Part shown: in pieces, positions 1 through 9,203 of the stretch
How positions within the stretch are numbered: position 1 is the first letter of the stretch
Layout of the letters: each line of letters opens with the position of its first letter
NCBI RefSeq assembly: GCF_900105655.1
Contig: NZ_LT629787.1
Coordinates: 868,001 to 932,000, forward strand
DNA: 64,000 nt
Direction: 5' to 3'
DNA from: Halopseudomonas salegens
GTDB taxonomy: Bacteria > Pseudomonadota > Gammaproteobacteria > Pseudomonadales > Pseudomonadaceae
Translations under genes and position numbers: made by a program
Notes under the pieces: generated by a model
Database searches by the model: none
What the model was told of the DNA's origin: nothing
What the model saw: only the letters and a program-made list of their open reading frames with translations

Positions 1-5
1 TGAAT

Positions 6-1424
6 ATGCCCCGCTTCGATTCCGCACCTGTACTGGTGGTGGGTGATGTCATGCTTGATCGATACTGGCATGGCCCGACTCAGCGGATTTCCCCTGAAGC
101 GCCGGTACCGGTGGTCAAGGTCGAGCAGATCGAAGACCGCCCCGGTGGCGCGGGAAACGTGGCGCTGAATATTGCTGCCCTGGGTGCGCCGGCCTGGCTT
201 GTTGGCGTCACCGGGACTGATGAGGCGGCCGATACGCTGCGTACGCGACTTGAAGCCGCGGGTGTGTACTGTGATTTCCAGGCTCAGGCGGCGCAGCCGA
301 CCATCACCAAGCTGCGTGTGATGAGCCGCCACCAGCAATTGTTGCGGCTGGATTTCGAAGAGCCTTTCGTCACTGATGGCGAGGCCATGCTGCAGACCGT
401 GGCAGGGCTGCTGAGCCAGGTCAAGGTGATGATCCTGTCCGATTACGGCAAGGGCGCACTGGTCAATCATCAGGCCTTGATTGCTCTGGCCCGCGAGCGC
501 GGCATTCCGGTATTGGCTGACCCCAAGGGCAGCAACTTCGGTATCTATCGCGGGGCGACCTTGATCACGCCAAATCTGACCGAGTTTGAAGCGGTGGTTG
601 GCCATTGTGCCAGTGAGCAGGAACTGGTCGACAAGGGGCTGGCACTGATAGACGACCTGCAGCTGGAGGCGCTACTGGTGACCCGGAGCGAGCATGGCAT
701 GACCTTGCTGCGCAAGGGCGAGTCAGCGCTGCATTTGCCGGCTCGTGCGCGTGAAGTGTTCGATGTGACTGGTGCCGGCGATACGGTGATCTCTACCTTG
801 GCAGCAGCCCTGGCAGCGGGCGAAGACTACCCTCTGGCGGTTGGCCTGGCCAACCTGGCGGCGGGTATTGTGGTTGGCAAGCTGGGCACCGCCACCGTCA
901 GTGCGCCGGAACTGCGCCGTGGCGTGCAGCGTGAGCAGGGCAGTGAGCGTGGTGCCTTGAGTGTTGAGCAGTTGTTGCTGGCCATTGAGGATGCCCGGGC
1001 CCATGGTGAGCGCATTGTATTCACCAATGGCTGTTTTGACATTATCCACGCCGGCCATGTGGGTTACCTGGAAGAGGCGCGCAGCCTGGGTGACCGCCTG
1101 ATCGTGGCCATCAATGATGATGACTCGGTGACTCGACTGAAAGGACCGGGCCGGCCGATCAACAGCGTGGAGCGACGGATGACCGTGCTCGCCGGTCTGG
1201 GTGCGGTCGACTGGGTGGTCAATTTTGCCGAGGACACCCCGGAAGCCTTGCTCGATCAGGTCAAGCCGGATGTATTGGTCAAGGGGGGGGATTACAGTGT
1301 TGAGCAAGTGGTCGGAGCCCCTATCGTGCAGGCCTATGGCGGTGAGGTGAAAGTGCTCAACTTTGTGGAGAGCTGTTCGACGACGGCGATTGTTGAACGG
1401 ATACGCGAGCGGGATGGTCAGTAG
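6..1424 (+). CDS. hldE: Bifunctional heptose-7-phosphate kinase / heptose-1-phosphate adenylyltransferase
   Basis: Makes ADP-heptose for the LPS inner core in two steps: phosphorylation of D-glycero-beta-D-manno-heptose 7-phosphate at C1, then adenylylation. Residues 1-315 form a PfkB/ribokinase-type kinase with the GAGDT anion hole near residue 255. Residues 340-472 form a cytidylyltransferase-type domain starting TNGCFDIIHAGH, which carries the HxGH nucleotide-binding motif. The 472-residue length matches full-length HldE. The first visible ATG is used, but family members usually have three to five residues before MPRF, so the true start may lie just left of the window edge. It converges on the next gene with 7 bp between stops. 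Confidence 0.96.
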   Translation: MPRFDSAPVLVVGDVMLDRYWHGPTQRISPEAPVPVVKVEQIEDRPGGAGNVALNIAALGAPAWLVGVTGTDEAADTLRTRLEAAGVYCDFQAQAAQPTITKLRVMSRHQQLLRLDFEEPFVTDGEAMLQTVAGLLSQVKVMILSDYGKGALVNHQALIALARERGIPVLADPKGSNFGIYRGATLITPNLTEFEAVVGHCASEQELVDKGLALIDDLQLEALLVTRSEHGMTLLRKGESALHLPARAREVFDVTGAGDTVISTLAAALAAGEDYPLAVGLANLAAGIVVGKLGTATVSAPELRRGVQREQGSERGALSVEQLLLAIEDARAHGERIVFTNGCFDIIHAGHVGYLEEARSLGDRLIVAINDDDSVTRLKGPGRPINSVERRMTVLAGLGAVDWVVNFAEDTPEALLDQVKPDVLVKGGDYSVEQVVGAPIVQAYGGEVKVLNFVESCSTTAIVERIRERDGQ

Positions 1425-1431
1425 GCGGCCG

Positions 1432-2295
1432 TTACAGGTTGTGCAATCCATCCGGCCAGTCGGTTTTTCGCTCCCGAACCACCCAGCCTTCCTGTTCGGC
1501 CATGGCCTCACCAAGAGTGAAAACATGGCCGGATTGTTCAATCAGCTCACCACGACTCAACTGGAATAACTGCCCGGTCGGTGCCTGCGCGGCAAATTCT
1601 GCCAGATACAGGTCTGCATTCTGGTAGTCCAGCTGGGTGATCAATTGACCGCTGGCAGTGTCCAGGCGTTCATCCGCGTGCAGTCCGCTAATGTGCTCGA
1701 GATTGTCCGGTAATTGCAGACTCAGGTAGTAAATCAGCTGCAATGAGTTGGTTGGCAGGTGGACATAGGCACGAGGACGTTCCAGCAAATTCAGTTCGCG
1801 GCACATTACCGCGCGTGAAGCGCCACGTTGCGGGGCCAGGCAGTAGTGCCGGCGTGGGTCAAGCGGCAAGGTGTCGGCGTAGGGTGTGGGCAGCCAGGTA
1901 TCCTGGTATCGGCCCTGTAGCCAACCGGATTCGGTTTCCAGCAACAGCTCTTCAGCAATTTCATTCATAGCGGTCAGCAGCGGCACACGCAGCTCATGGG
2001 CGGGCACATAGCCGGAAATCAGCTTTAGCTGAGCGCTGTCCGGTTCCTTGATCAGGAGCTGGAAGCGCCGCCCGCGCCAGGTCAATTCAAGGGCAACGGA
2101 CACCCCCAGATTGGCGAGGGTGACTTCAAAATGCTCCGGATCAGCAAGATCAATGGGTTGGCGACGATCCTGCATGGCGGCAAAGCTCAAGGGTAAGCCG
2201 ACCGGGGTGTAGTGCAGCACTTCGCTGCTGGCTTTGACCTGGATGGCCTGGGTCTTGAAGGCTATGGGGTTGTGCTGCGCGATGATGCGTGACAT
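1432..2295 (-). CDS. Conserved hypothetical protein of the waaA-hldE region
   Basis: A 287-residue soluble protein with no signal peptide or membrane segment. I recognise it only as a conserved pseudomonad hypothetical that sits beside an aldo/keto reductase and a FAD oxidoreductase near waaA. No catalytic motif is visible. The middle holds a PRRHYCLAPQRGASRAVMC stretch and the C-terminus is acidic and tryptophan-rich. It lies 17 bp downstream of the aldo/keto reductase on the same strand, so the three genes 1432-4282 look like one operon. Function unknown. Confidence 0.8.
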   Translation of the reverse strand: MSRIIAQHNPIAFKTQAIQVKASSEVLHYTPVGLPLSFAAMQDRRQPIDLADPEHFEVTLANLGVSVALELTWRGRRFQLLIKEPDSAQLKLISGYVPAHELRVPLLTAMNEIAEELLLETESGWLQGRYQDTWLPTPYADTLPLDPRRHYCLAPQRGASRAVMCRELNLLERPRAYVHLPTNSLQLIYYLSLQLPDNLEHISGLHADERLDTASGQLITQLDYQNADLYLAEFAAQAPTGQLFQLSRGELIEQSGHVFTLGEAMAEQEGWVVRERKTDWPDGLHNL

Positions 2296-2312
2296 CTGCT
2301 GCTCCCTGACGG

Positions 2313-3110
2313 TTACCGGCCCAGAACCTCTACCGCTACCTTGATGTTGTGCCTGAGATGCTCGGGGTTGATGGTCCCGACGATAGCACTGCTGACTGCC
2401 GGGTGATCGAAGACAAATGCAAGCCCTTGTTTCACCGGATCAGCCCCCTGTAAACAAAGGTGCCCGCTGGCCAGGGCTTTCTTGATCAATATGCCTTTGT
2501 TGTGTGACAGGGCATGGTCAAGCACTGCGACTTCGGCCTGTTCCTGCAGATTGTAGGTGACCATGGCGCAGTCGCCCTGCTGCAAGGCGCGAATACCACC
2601 CTCAATGGTTTTTCCCGAGAAGCCGAATGCCCGGATCAGGCCTTCCTGTTTGAGCTGGGCCAGGGTCGGGTACACATCCTGATCGAGCACGGCCAGATCA
2701 TTGCCATCAGAGTGCACCAGTACCAGATCAAGATAATCGGTTTCCAGTCGGCGTAGTGAGCGTTCCACCGAATGACGGGTATGGCTGGCGGAAAAATCAA
2801 ACCAGGACTCACCGTCGGCGAACTCCTCCCCGACCTTGCTGCAGATCACCCATTGCTGACGTTGCCCACGCAACAAGGGACCCAGGCGCGTTTCGCTGGT
2901 GCCATAGGCTGGTGCGGTGTCCAGCAAATTGATACCCAATTCCTGCCCCAGTGCCAGCAGATCGGCGGCCTCGCGATCACTGGGAAGTTCAAAACCGCTG
3001 GGGTATTTTACCCCTTGATTGCGCCCGAGCTTGACCGTGCCCAGCCCCAGTGGTGAAACCTGCAGACCGGTGTTGCCCAGCGGGCGCCAATGGGAGGGGG
3101 AGAAAGCCAT
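2313..3110 (-). CDS. Aldo/keto reductase family oxidoreductase
   Basis: A NADPH-dependent carbonyl reductase of the AKR (beta/alpha)8 barrel superfamily; the substrate cannot be told from sequence. The catalytic tetrad is visible as D64 and Y69 (DTAPAY), K92 (CSKVG) and H133 (LVHSDG). The 265 residues are slightly short for an AKR but the core is complete. The start ATG overlaps the stop of the upstream FAD oxidoreductase by one base (TGATG), so the two are probably translationally coupled. Confidence 0.9.
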   Translation of the reverse strand: MAFSPSHWRPLGNTGLQVSPLGLGTVKLGRNQGVKYPSGFELPSDREAADLLALGQELGINLLDTAPAYGTSETRLGPLLRGQRQQWVICSKVGEEFADGESWFDFSASHTRHSVERSLRRLETDYLDLVLVHSDGNDLAVLDQDVYPTLAQLKQEGLIRAFGFSGKTIEGGIRALQQGDCAMVTYNLQEQAEVAVLDHALSHNKGILIKKALASGHLCLQGADPVKQGLAFVFDHPAVSSAIVGTINPEHLRHNIKVAVEVLGR

Positions 3111-4282
3111 CAGAAACAGGTATCCCAGATCGGAGTGGCAGCGGTGGGTTGTGGTAGTGCATGAACTGGCTGGGCAGTCCTGGGTGTGACTCCCGCCTGT
3201 TGCAACTGCTCAAGGACCAGATCGCTCAGGTGTGGTGACAGCGCCAGTTTGGTCGGCCAGCACACCAGTGCATTGTGCACGCCTTGCACATAAGCACTGT
3301 CCGGACGCACCAGGCCACTTTGGGCGGGTTCGGCACGGTTGACCTTGAGCGTGGCCCATTGGCTGTCGTCAAGATCAACCCAGGGCAAGAGCTCGCCGAG
3401 TTCTTTGCGGGCGCGGGCAATCAACTCCGCTGCGGGCAAATCGACGCCCTGTTCGGCCAGCTCACCCCCCAGATACCAGCACCATTGACCATCGGCCGTA
3501 GGGTGGGTGGTCACGGTCAGTCGTGGTTTCGGGCTGCTACCCAGGCAGTGCGCATACAGGCCCGGGAGCTGCGGTCCCTTGACCAGCACCATTTGCAGAG
3601 GCCGGCGTTGCATGGCCGGTTGTTCGACGCCCCAGTCAGCCTGTAGCGCCTGGTTGCCTTCACCGCTGGTCAGTACATAGCGCTGGGCCTTGATGGTCAG
3701 GTCGCCGCTGCGGACGCAGGCAATCTGGTTGTTGTCGTCTCGTTCAATGCTGATCGGTTCAGCGGCGACAAGGCTGTGACCCGCCAGTTCAGTCAGGCGC
3801 TCGATCACGCTGGGCACATCCAGCACCAGTTCGGCCAGGCGATAGACTTTGCCTTTGAAGCGGGGTGACTGGAACACCGCTGGCAGTGCTTCCCCCTTGA
3901 CCGCATCCACCCGGCCGCGCAGAGCCTTGCTGGCAAAGAAACCGGCCATATTGCTGACCAGTCCACCAGGTGACCACAGGTAATGAAAGGGTGACAGCAG
4001 GCGTACCGGGGTAAGGTCGAGCTCGCCGTTGCCTTCCAGACAGTCGCGCCAGCGGCCAGGCATTGCGGCAATGGCTTCAGCCGCGGTGGTCAGTTTGCCA
4101 TGCAGGGCATATTTGGTGCCGCCGTGAATAATGCCCTGGGATTTGATGCTCTGGCCGCCGCCGAGGGTCGCCGTTTCCAGCAGCAGGGTGCTGAAACCCT
4201 GCTGGCGCAAGCGGGCATTCAACCAGAGGCCGGCGATGCCGCCGCCCAGAATACAGATGTCGGTTTCCAGGGTTGTGCTCAT
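3110..4282 (-). CDS. FAD-dependent oxidoreductase (DAO fold)
   Basis: A 390-residue flavoprotein of the D-amino-acid oxidase/glycerol-3-phosphate dehydrogenase type. The N-terminal Rossmann motif GGGIAG lies at residues 13-18, followed by a GGGQSIKSQGIIHGGTKY stretch typical of FAD-linked oxidases in this fold. The start at 4282 is chosen over an ATG 48 bases upstream: it has a GAGG ribosome-binding site about five bases away and puts the FAD motif at the usual distance from the N-terminus. It is first in an operon with the aldo/keto reductase and the hypothetical protein. The substrate is unknown. Confidence 0.88.
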   Translation of the reverse strand: MSTTLETDICILGGGIAGLWLNARLRQQGFSTLLLETATLGGGQSIKSQGIIHGGTKYALHGKLTTAAEAIAAMPGRWRDCLEGNGELDLTPVRLLSPFHYLWSPGGLVSNMAGFFASKALRGRVDAVKGEALPAVFQSPRFKGKVYRLAELVLDVPSVIERLTELAGHSLVAAEPISIERDDNNQIACVRSGDLTIKAQRYVLTSGEGNQALQADWGVEQPAMQRRPLQMVLVKGPQLPGLYAHCLGSSPKPRLTVTTHPTADGQWCWYLGGELAEQGVDLPAAELIARARKELGELLPWVDLDDSQWATLKVNRAEPAQSGLVRPDSAYVQGVHNALVCWPTKLALSPHLSDLVLEQLQQAGVTPRTAQPVHALPQPTAATPIWDTCF

Positions 4283-4382
4283 GGGCCTCGGCAGCGATTG
4301 AAAAGTGGATGCCCAGTATAGACTTTCCAAACGCCAGGGGTCACTTCTGATAGTCTAGGAAACCTGTTCCGGGAGCCTGCTC

Positions 4383-5642
4383 ATGCCGCGTTTGATCTAT
4401 AGCCTGATTTTTATTTCCCTGCTGCCTTTTATCCTCTTGCGCCTGCTCTATCGTGCGCTGCGCGCGCCAGCCTATGCACGGCGTTGGCCGGAGCGTTTCG
4501 CCCTCGGTGGTGACGTGCGCGCGGGAGGTATCTGGGTACACGCGGTGTCAGTTGGCGAAGCCATCGCCGCGGCCCCCATGGTTCGTGAGCTGATGGTGCG
4601 CTATCCGCAGCTGCCCGTGACCATCAGCTGTATGACGCCAACCGGCTCGGAGCAGATTCGTAAGCTCTTTGCCGGTCAGGTCGGGCATGCCTATCTGCCC
4701 TATGACTTGCCCTGGTTGCAGCGTCGCTTTATTCGTCGCTTGCGGCCACGCCTGGCGATTGTCATGGAAACCGAGTTATGGCCTAACCTGGTTGCCGAGG
4801 CGGCGCATGCGCAGGTGCCGATCGTGCTGGCCAATGCGCGGCTGTCCGAACGTTCTGCGCGGGGTTATGCGCGCGTCGGCTGGCTGGTGCGGCCGATGTT
4901 CGCTGCGCTGGACTGGGTAGCAGCGCAAACCCAGGCCGAGGCCGTGCGCTTTGTCGATCTGGGTGTGAAGAAAGAGGCCATGAGTGTAACCGGCAGCATC
5001 AAGTTTGACCTGCAGCCCGCCCCGGCATTGCTGCAGCAGGCCGCCGAGTTGCGTGCTCAATGGGGCGCGCGCCCGGTGTGGATTGCCGCCAGCACCCATG
5101 CCGGAGAAGACGAGCAGATGCTCGCCGCACACCAGCAGGTGCTGAACAAGGTGCCCGATGCACTCTTGCTGCTGGTGCCTCGCCATCCGGAACGCTTTGC
5201 CGGTGTCGCGCGGATGATCCGTGAGGCGGGTTTTACCCTGGCCCAGCGTAGCCTGGAACAGCAGCCCGGACCGGCGGAGCAGGTTATGTTGATCGACAGC
5301 ATGGGGGAGCTGATGCAGTTCTATGCCTGTGCCGATATGGCCTTTGTCGGTGGTTCCCTGGTGCCCAGCGGCGGGCATAACTATCTGGAACCGGCGGCTC
5401 TGGGATTGCCGGTCTTGTCAGGGCCGCACCGCTTCAACTTTGCCGAAATCAGTCAGTTGCTGGAAGGTGCCGGTGCCTTGCAATCAGTGACCGATGTCGA
5501 CAGCCTGGCACAGCAAGTACTGACCTGGATTGAGCAGCCGCAACAGGCCCAGCAAGCGGGTGCTGCCGGGCAGGCGGTGGTCAAGGCCAACCAGGGCGCG
5601 CTGGATCGGTTGCTGACGGGTTTGGCCCGCTGGCTGGACTGA
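4383..5642 (+). CDS. waaA: 3-deoxy-D-manno-octulosonic-acid (Kdo) transferase
   Basis: Transfers Kdo from CMP-Kdo to lipid IVA at the inner face of the inner membrane. The 419 residues start with one membrane anchor (about residues 4-24), followed by a GT-B glycosyltransferase. The conserved N-terminal motif HAVSVGE places the likely catalytic base at E59. The C-terminal donor-site region contains EPAALGLPVLSGPHRFNF. It is divergent from the FAD oxidoreductase operon. Together with hldE it supplies inner-core LPS synthesis. Confidence 0.96.
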   Translation: MPRLIYSLIFISLLPFILLRLLYRALRAPAYARRWPERFALGGDVRAGGIWVHAVSVGEAIAAAPMVRELMVRYPQLPVTISCMTPTGSEQIRKLFAGQVGHAYLPYDLPWLQRRFIRRLRPRLAIVMETELWPNLVAEAAHAQVPIVLANARLSERSARGYARVGWLVRPMFAALDWVAAQTQAEAVRFVDLGVKKEAMSVTGSIKFDLQPAPALLQQAAELRAQWGARPVWIAASTHAGEDEQMLAAHQQVLNKVPDALLLLVPRHPERFAGVARMIREAGFTLAQRSLEQQPGPAEQVMLIDSMGELMQFYACADMAFVGGSLVPSGGHNYLEPAALGLPVLSGPHRFNFAEISQLLEGAGALQSVTDVDSLAQQVLTWIEQPQQAQQAGAAGQAVVKANQGALDRLLTGLARWLD

Positions 5643-5707
5643 CAGTACAATCACGCCCGACTTGGGCGCTCGGGTACATGGGTCGCCACACACAAACTGA
5701 ATCCCGT

Positions 5708-5740
5708 TACTGCGAGGCACGCAGCGACGTGGCAATCCAT
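5708..5740. repeat. REP-like intergenic repeat (TGCGAGG...GCAATCC type), copy 1
   Basis: The intergenic sequence from 5708 contains CTGCGAGGCACGCAGCGACG followed by TGGCAATCCA. It resembles a short palindromic repeat (TTGCGAGG-n-GCAGCG-n-GGCAATCC) seen between genes in many bacteria. A second copy lies at 63581-63615. It sits in the 117-bp gap between waaA and rsmC, close to the rsmC ribosome-binding site. Confidence 0.6.
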
Positions 5741-5759
5741 AGCCGAAGTGGAGTGACTT

Positions 5760-6779
5760 ATGGACAACACCAGCCAGATCCTGATGCGCAGTGCCGAGCA
5801 GTTCGATGGCCGGCGCGTGCTGCTGGTCAATCCCTGTGCCGATCGCCTGCTGGCTGAAATGCCCGCTGATTGGCATGTCTGGTGTTGGGACTATGCCCCC
5901 TACAAGGCGCTGCAGAACCTGGTGCCGGCCGAGCGTTTGAGCTTTTCCCATCTGTGCCCCCAATGGTCAGCCCTGGATGCTGCGATCCTGGTCATGCCCA
6001 AGGCCATCGAGCGTGCCGAGTATGCCCTGGCGCAGATAGCCCCTCTGCTGGATGCGGGTACGCCGCTGTATCTGGTCGGGGAAAAGAATGGCGGAGTCAA
6101 GCGTGCGGAAAAACTCTTGCAGCCCTATGCCAGTGCCGTGCGCAAGCTGGACTCGGCGCGCCATTGTCAGTTGTGGCAGGCGGATATGGACGGGCTGGCT
6201 GCACCCTTTGCACTGCTTGACTGGGAGCAGCGCTTGACCATTGATCTGGCCGATCAGACGCTGGAATTGATCAGCCTGCCCGGCGTGTTCAGCCATGGCC
6301 GGCTGGATGAGGGCAGTGCGCTGCTGCTGGAAGAACCGGCCATGCTGCCGAGCGGCAAGGTGCTCGACTTTGGGTGCGGCAGTGGGGTGCTGAGTATTGC
6401 CCTGGCGCGGCGCAATCCGGCCTGTCAGTTCGAGCTGGTGGATGTTGATGCATTGGCAATATATTGCGCCGAGCAGAGCCTGCAGTTGAATCAGGTGTCC
6501 GCATCGGTCTCACCCTCGGATGGACTCAGCGACGTGCATGGCCGCTATGCGGCGGTGATCAGCAATCCGCCGTTCCATACCGGGATTCGTCAGGACACCG
6601 GGATTGCCGAACGCTTTTTCAACCAGGTCACCCGTAACCTGCTGCCCGGTGGTGAACTGCGCCTGGTGGCCAATGGATTTCTGCGTTATCCGCCACAGAT
6701 CGAGGCCCATGTGGGCCCTTGCAAAGTGTTGCGTGAGACCAGCCGCTTCAAGGTGTACTCGGCGCTGGCGCCGGGCTGA
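5760..6779 (+). CDS. rsmC: 16S rRNA (guanine1207-N2)-methyltransferase RsmC
   Basis: Methylates G1207 of 16S rRNA in the 30S subunit using S-adenosylmethionine. The 339 residues comprise an inactive N-terminal methyltransferase-like domain (about 1-170) and a catalytic C-terminal domain. The latter carries motif I DFGCGSG near residue 203 and the N-methyltransferase signature NPPFH near 268-272. The start has GTGGAGTGACTT directly upstream as ribosome-binding site. Confidence 0.93.
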   Translation: MDNTSQILMRSAEQFDGRRVLLVNPCADRLLAEMPADWHVWCWDYAPYKALQNLVPAERLSFSHLCPQWSALDAAILVMPKAIERAEYALAQIAPLLDAGTPLYLVGEKNGGVKRAEKLLQPYASAVRKLDSARHCQLWQADMDGLAAPFALLDWEQRLTIDLADQTLELISLPGVFSHGRLDEGSALLLEEPAMLPSGKVLDFGCGSGVLSIALARRNPACQFELVDVDALAIYCAEQSLQLNQVSASVSPSDGLSDVHGRYAAVISNPPFHTGIRQDTGIAERFFNQVTRNLLPGGELRLVANGFLRYPPQIEAHVGPCKVLRETSRFKVYSALAPG

Positions 6780-6824
6780 GGACTTGCCGATGTCGGGCGG
6801 GATTGTTAACATCGCCGCCGTCGT

Positions 6825-6990
6825 GGGGGAGTAGTCTCTCTCTTGAGGCAGGTATCAACATGATTGGCCAACCGGCCATGGTGCCTGCGACCCGTCTGAT
6901 CGGGTTTGACGAGACCTGTGACACGCAGCTGCCAACCGAGGGTGGGGGTGCTTGCGTGTCATTGGTAACGTAAACCCACCCTCCTGTGGA
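6825..6990 (+). ncRNA. yybP-ykoY (manganese) riboswitch with expression platform
   Basis: The leader begins with GGGGGAGTAG (6825-6834), the conserved 5' element of the yybP-ykoY family, and continues to GTTTGACGAGACCT, the conserved internal loop. It precedes a UPF0016 gene, a known target of this Mn2+-sensing class. Downstream, GAGGGTGGG (6938-6946) and CCCACCCTC (6975-6983) form a perfect 9-bp stem just before the ribosome-binding region, with no T-tract. This suggests translational control or an anti-sequestration helix. Family assignment is by recognition; the switching mechanism is inference. Confidence 0.85.
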
Positions 6991-6996
6991 AATGTC

Positions 6997-7566
6997 ATGG
7001 AAGCCCTGCTGGTTTCAACCGGTATCGTTGCGCTTGCCGAAATTGGCGATAAAACTCAATTGTTGGCACTTTTGCTGGCGGCACGCTTTCGCCGTCCGTG
7101 GCCTATCGTCTGGGGTATTCTGGCGGCGACCATTGCCAATCATGCACTGGCCGCAGCGGTCGGTCAGTGGTTGAGCAACCTGGTTCCGCCGGCGGGCCTG
7201 CACCTTGTGCTGGCGCTGTGTTTTATTGCGGTCGCCATCTGGACGCTGGTGCCGGACAAGCTGGATACAGAGGATGCCCCGCCGATCAGTCGCTATGGCG
7301 CCTTTATGGCCACCCTGGTGGCTTTTTTTCTGGCTGAAATGGGTGACAAGACCCAAGTGGCGACGGTCGTGCTGGCGGCGCAGTTCGACGCCTTTGTCAT
7401 GGTCTTGATCGGCACGACAATTGGCATGTTGCTGGCCAATGTGCCCGTGGTCTTTATGGGCAATGCCGCCGCCGGCCGCTTGCCGCTGGGCCTGATCAGG
7501 GCGGTGGCGGCAAGTGCCTTTCTGTTGATGGGGTTGTATGCCGGCTGGCTGGCCTTCAGTTCCTAA
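6997..7566 (+). CDS. UPF0016 (TMEM165/GDT1) family membrane protein, probable Mn2+ exporter
   Basis: A 189-residue, roughly six-helix membrane protein built from two homologous halves, each with the family signature E-x-G-D-K-T (EIGDKT at 15-20, EMGDKT at about 115-120). Family members export Mn2+ or exchange Ca2+/Mn2+. The ATG at 6997 is chosen over an upstream in-frame TTG at 6952 because the upstream bases fold into the riboswitch platform and the first signature then sits at its normal place. The riboswitch in front supports a role in manganese efflux. Confidence 0.9.
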   Translation: MEALLVSTGIVALAEIGDKTQLLALLLAARFRRPWPIVWGILAATIANHALAAAVGQWLSNLVPPAGLHLVLALCFIAVAIWTLVPDKLDTEDAPPISRYGAFMATLVAFFLAEMGDKTQVATVVLAAQFDAFVMVLIGTTIGMLLANVPVVFMGNAAAGRLPLGLIRAVAASAFLLMGLYAGWLAFSS

Positions 7567-9203
7567 AGGGATGAGCGGACAACAATGGCCGCGCAATCCA
7601 CCCCCGGTGGCAGGGTGCCGAAGGCTCGGCCATGGCCTTGCAATCGGCTCTGGATAAAGGCATCGGATACGGTGCCGTTACCCGCTTCCAGCAAAAGCCT
7701 GGCTTGCAGCGCCACGGCGACATCTTCGGTCAACTGGCGGGCGCGGTATTGAATGTCTTCGGTATTGGCAAAGTCGCGCTTGATCTGTTCGATATGCCGC
7801 TGCAGCGCCGCATTGCCGTGCCCGTCACCCAGTTCGCTGTACAGGCAATCCAGCACCCCGGGCTCCTTGGACAGCGCGCGCAGCACGTCCAGACACTGCA
7901 CATTGCCTGAGCCCTCCCAGATCGAGTTGACCGGTGCTTCACGGTAGAGGCGTGGCAGGATGGTTTCTTCGACATAGCCGGCGCCGCCCATGCACTCCTG
8001 GGCTTCGTTGATCATGGCCGGCGCACGCTTGCAGATCCAGTATTTGCCGATGGCGGTGACCAGGCGGGCAAACTTTTCTTCATGCGCGTCATGGGCATTG
8101 TCCAGTGCATGCCCCATGCGCATGGTCAGGGCCAGGGCGGCTTCACTTTCCAGGGCCAGATCGGCCAGTACATTCTGCATCAGCGGTTGCTCGCTGAGCA
8201 CCCGCCCGCCAACCTGACGGTGATTGCAATGATGGATGGCCTGGCTCAACGCCTGACGCATCAGTGAGCTGGAGCCGATCATGCAATCAAAACGGGTCAG
8301 GGCCACCATCTCGATAATGGTGGGTACACCGCGACCCTCTTCGCCGACCATCCAGGCCAGTGCGCCGCGGTATTCGACTTCGCTGGAGGCATTGGCCCAG
8401 TTACCCAGCTTGTTTTTCAGCCGCTGGATATAGAACTGGTTGCGGCTGCCATCCGGACGGTGGCGCGGCAGCAGAAAGCAGCTCAGGCCTTTGTCGGTAT
8501 AGGCCAGGGTCAGAAAGGCGTCGCACATGGGGGCGGAGCAGAACCATTTGTGCCCGACCAGCTCATAGGCCTGGCCGGGCCCACCCAGCCCGACCGGGTG
8601 GGCCTTGGTCGTGTTGGCGCGCACGTCGGTACCGCCCTGTTTTTCCGTCATTGCCATGCCGATGGTGGCACCCTTTTTTTCACTGATCGGCAGGTTGCGC
8701 GGATCATAGACACCGGAGAGGATTTTCGGCAGCCAGTGTTCGGCCAGATCCGGTTGTAGTTTTAGTGCCGGTACGCAGGCAAAAGTCATGGTCAGCGGGC
8801 AGCTGGTGCCGGCTTCGGCCTGATTGTGCAGGTACATGGTCGCCGCGCGGGCTACCTGGGCACCGGGTTGTGCATTGTTCCAGGGTGCCGAGGTGATACC
8901 GGCAGCCACGCCGGCGCTCATCAGGTCATGGTAGGCCGGATGAAAGTCGACCACATCAATGCGATGCCCATAGCGGTCATGGCTGCGAAATACCGGCTTG
9001 TTCTCATTGGCCAGAAAGCCGGCCTGCATCAGCTCATCACCGGCTTTGGCGCCGTAGTCACTCAGCGCGGTGTCAGCCCAGCCAGCCTGGTAGCGCTTGA
9101 CCCATTGCTGCAGCGGCAGGTCAGCGCGATACAGATTGGTGCCTTCAAACGGTGGCACCTGATTGGTGACCTCATGGGTTTCGGCGTAGGTGTTCAGGTT
9201 CAT
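7563..9203 (-). CDS. AidB-like acyl-CoA dehydrogenase
   Basis: A 546-residue flavoprotein close in length and pattern to E. coli AidB. Matching blocks include GMTEKQGGTDVRANTT-like (here AMTEKQGGTDV), GHKWFCSAP, LSCFLLPRH, LKNKLGNWANASSEVEY and YREAPVNSIWEGSGN. AidB is induced by alkylation stress and binds FAD and DNA; many homologues outside enterics act as acyl-CoA dehydrogenases. The gene overlaps the upstream TetR gene by four bases (ATGA), so the two are co-transcribed. The substrate cannot be told. The 3' end overlaps the UPF0016 stop region by four bases, convergently. Confidence 0.88.
   Translation of the reverse strand: MNLNTYAETHEVTNQVPPFEGTNLYRADLPLQQWVKRYQAGWADTALSDYGAKAGDELMQAGFLANENKPVFRSHDRYGHRIDVVDFHPAYHDLMSAGVAAGITSAPWNNAQPGAQVARAATMYLHNQAEAGTSCPLTMTFACVPALKLQPDLAEHWLPKILSGVYDPRNLPISEKKGATIGMAMTEKQGGTDVRANTTKAHPVGLGGPGQAYELVGHKWFCSAPMCDAFLTLAYTDKGLSCFLLPRHRPDGSRNQFYIQRLKNKLGNWANASSEVEYRGALAWMVGEEGRGVPTIIEMVALTRFDCMIGSSSLMRQALSQAIHHCNHRQVGGRVLSEQPLMQNVLADLALESEAALALTMRMGHALDNAHDAHEEKFARLVTAIGKYWICKRAPAMINEAQECMGGAGYVEETILPRLYREAPVNSIWEGSGNVQCLDVLRALSKEPGVLDCLYSELGDGHGNAALQRHIEQIKRDFANTEDIQYRARQLTEDVAVALQARLLLEAGNGTVSDAFIQSRLQGHGRAFGTLPPGVDCAAIVVRSSL

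Noticed and set aside
723..1541. A 272-codon open frame opposite hldE
   Set aside because: Antisense shadow of the C-terminal domain of hldE with no domain, biased to rare-residue runs (H, R, Q).
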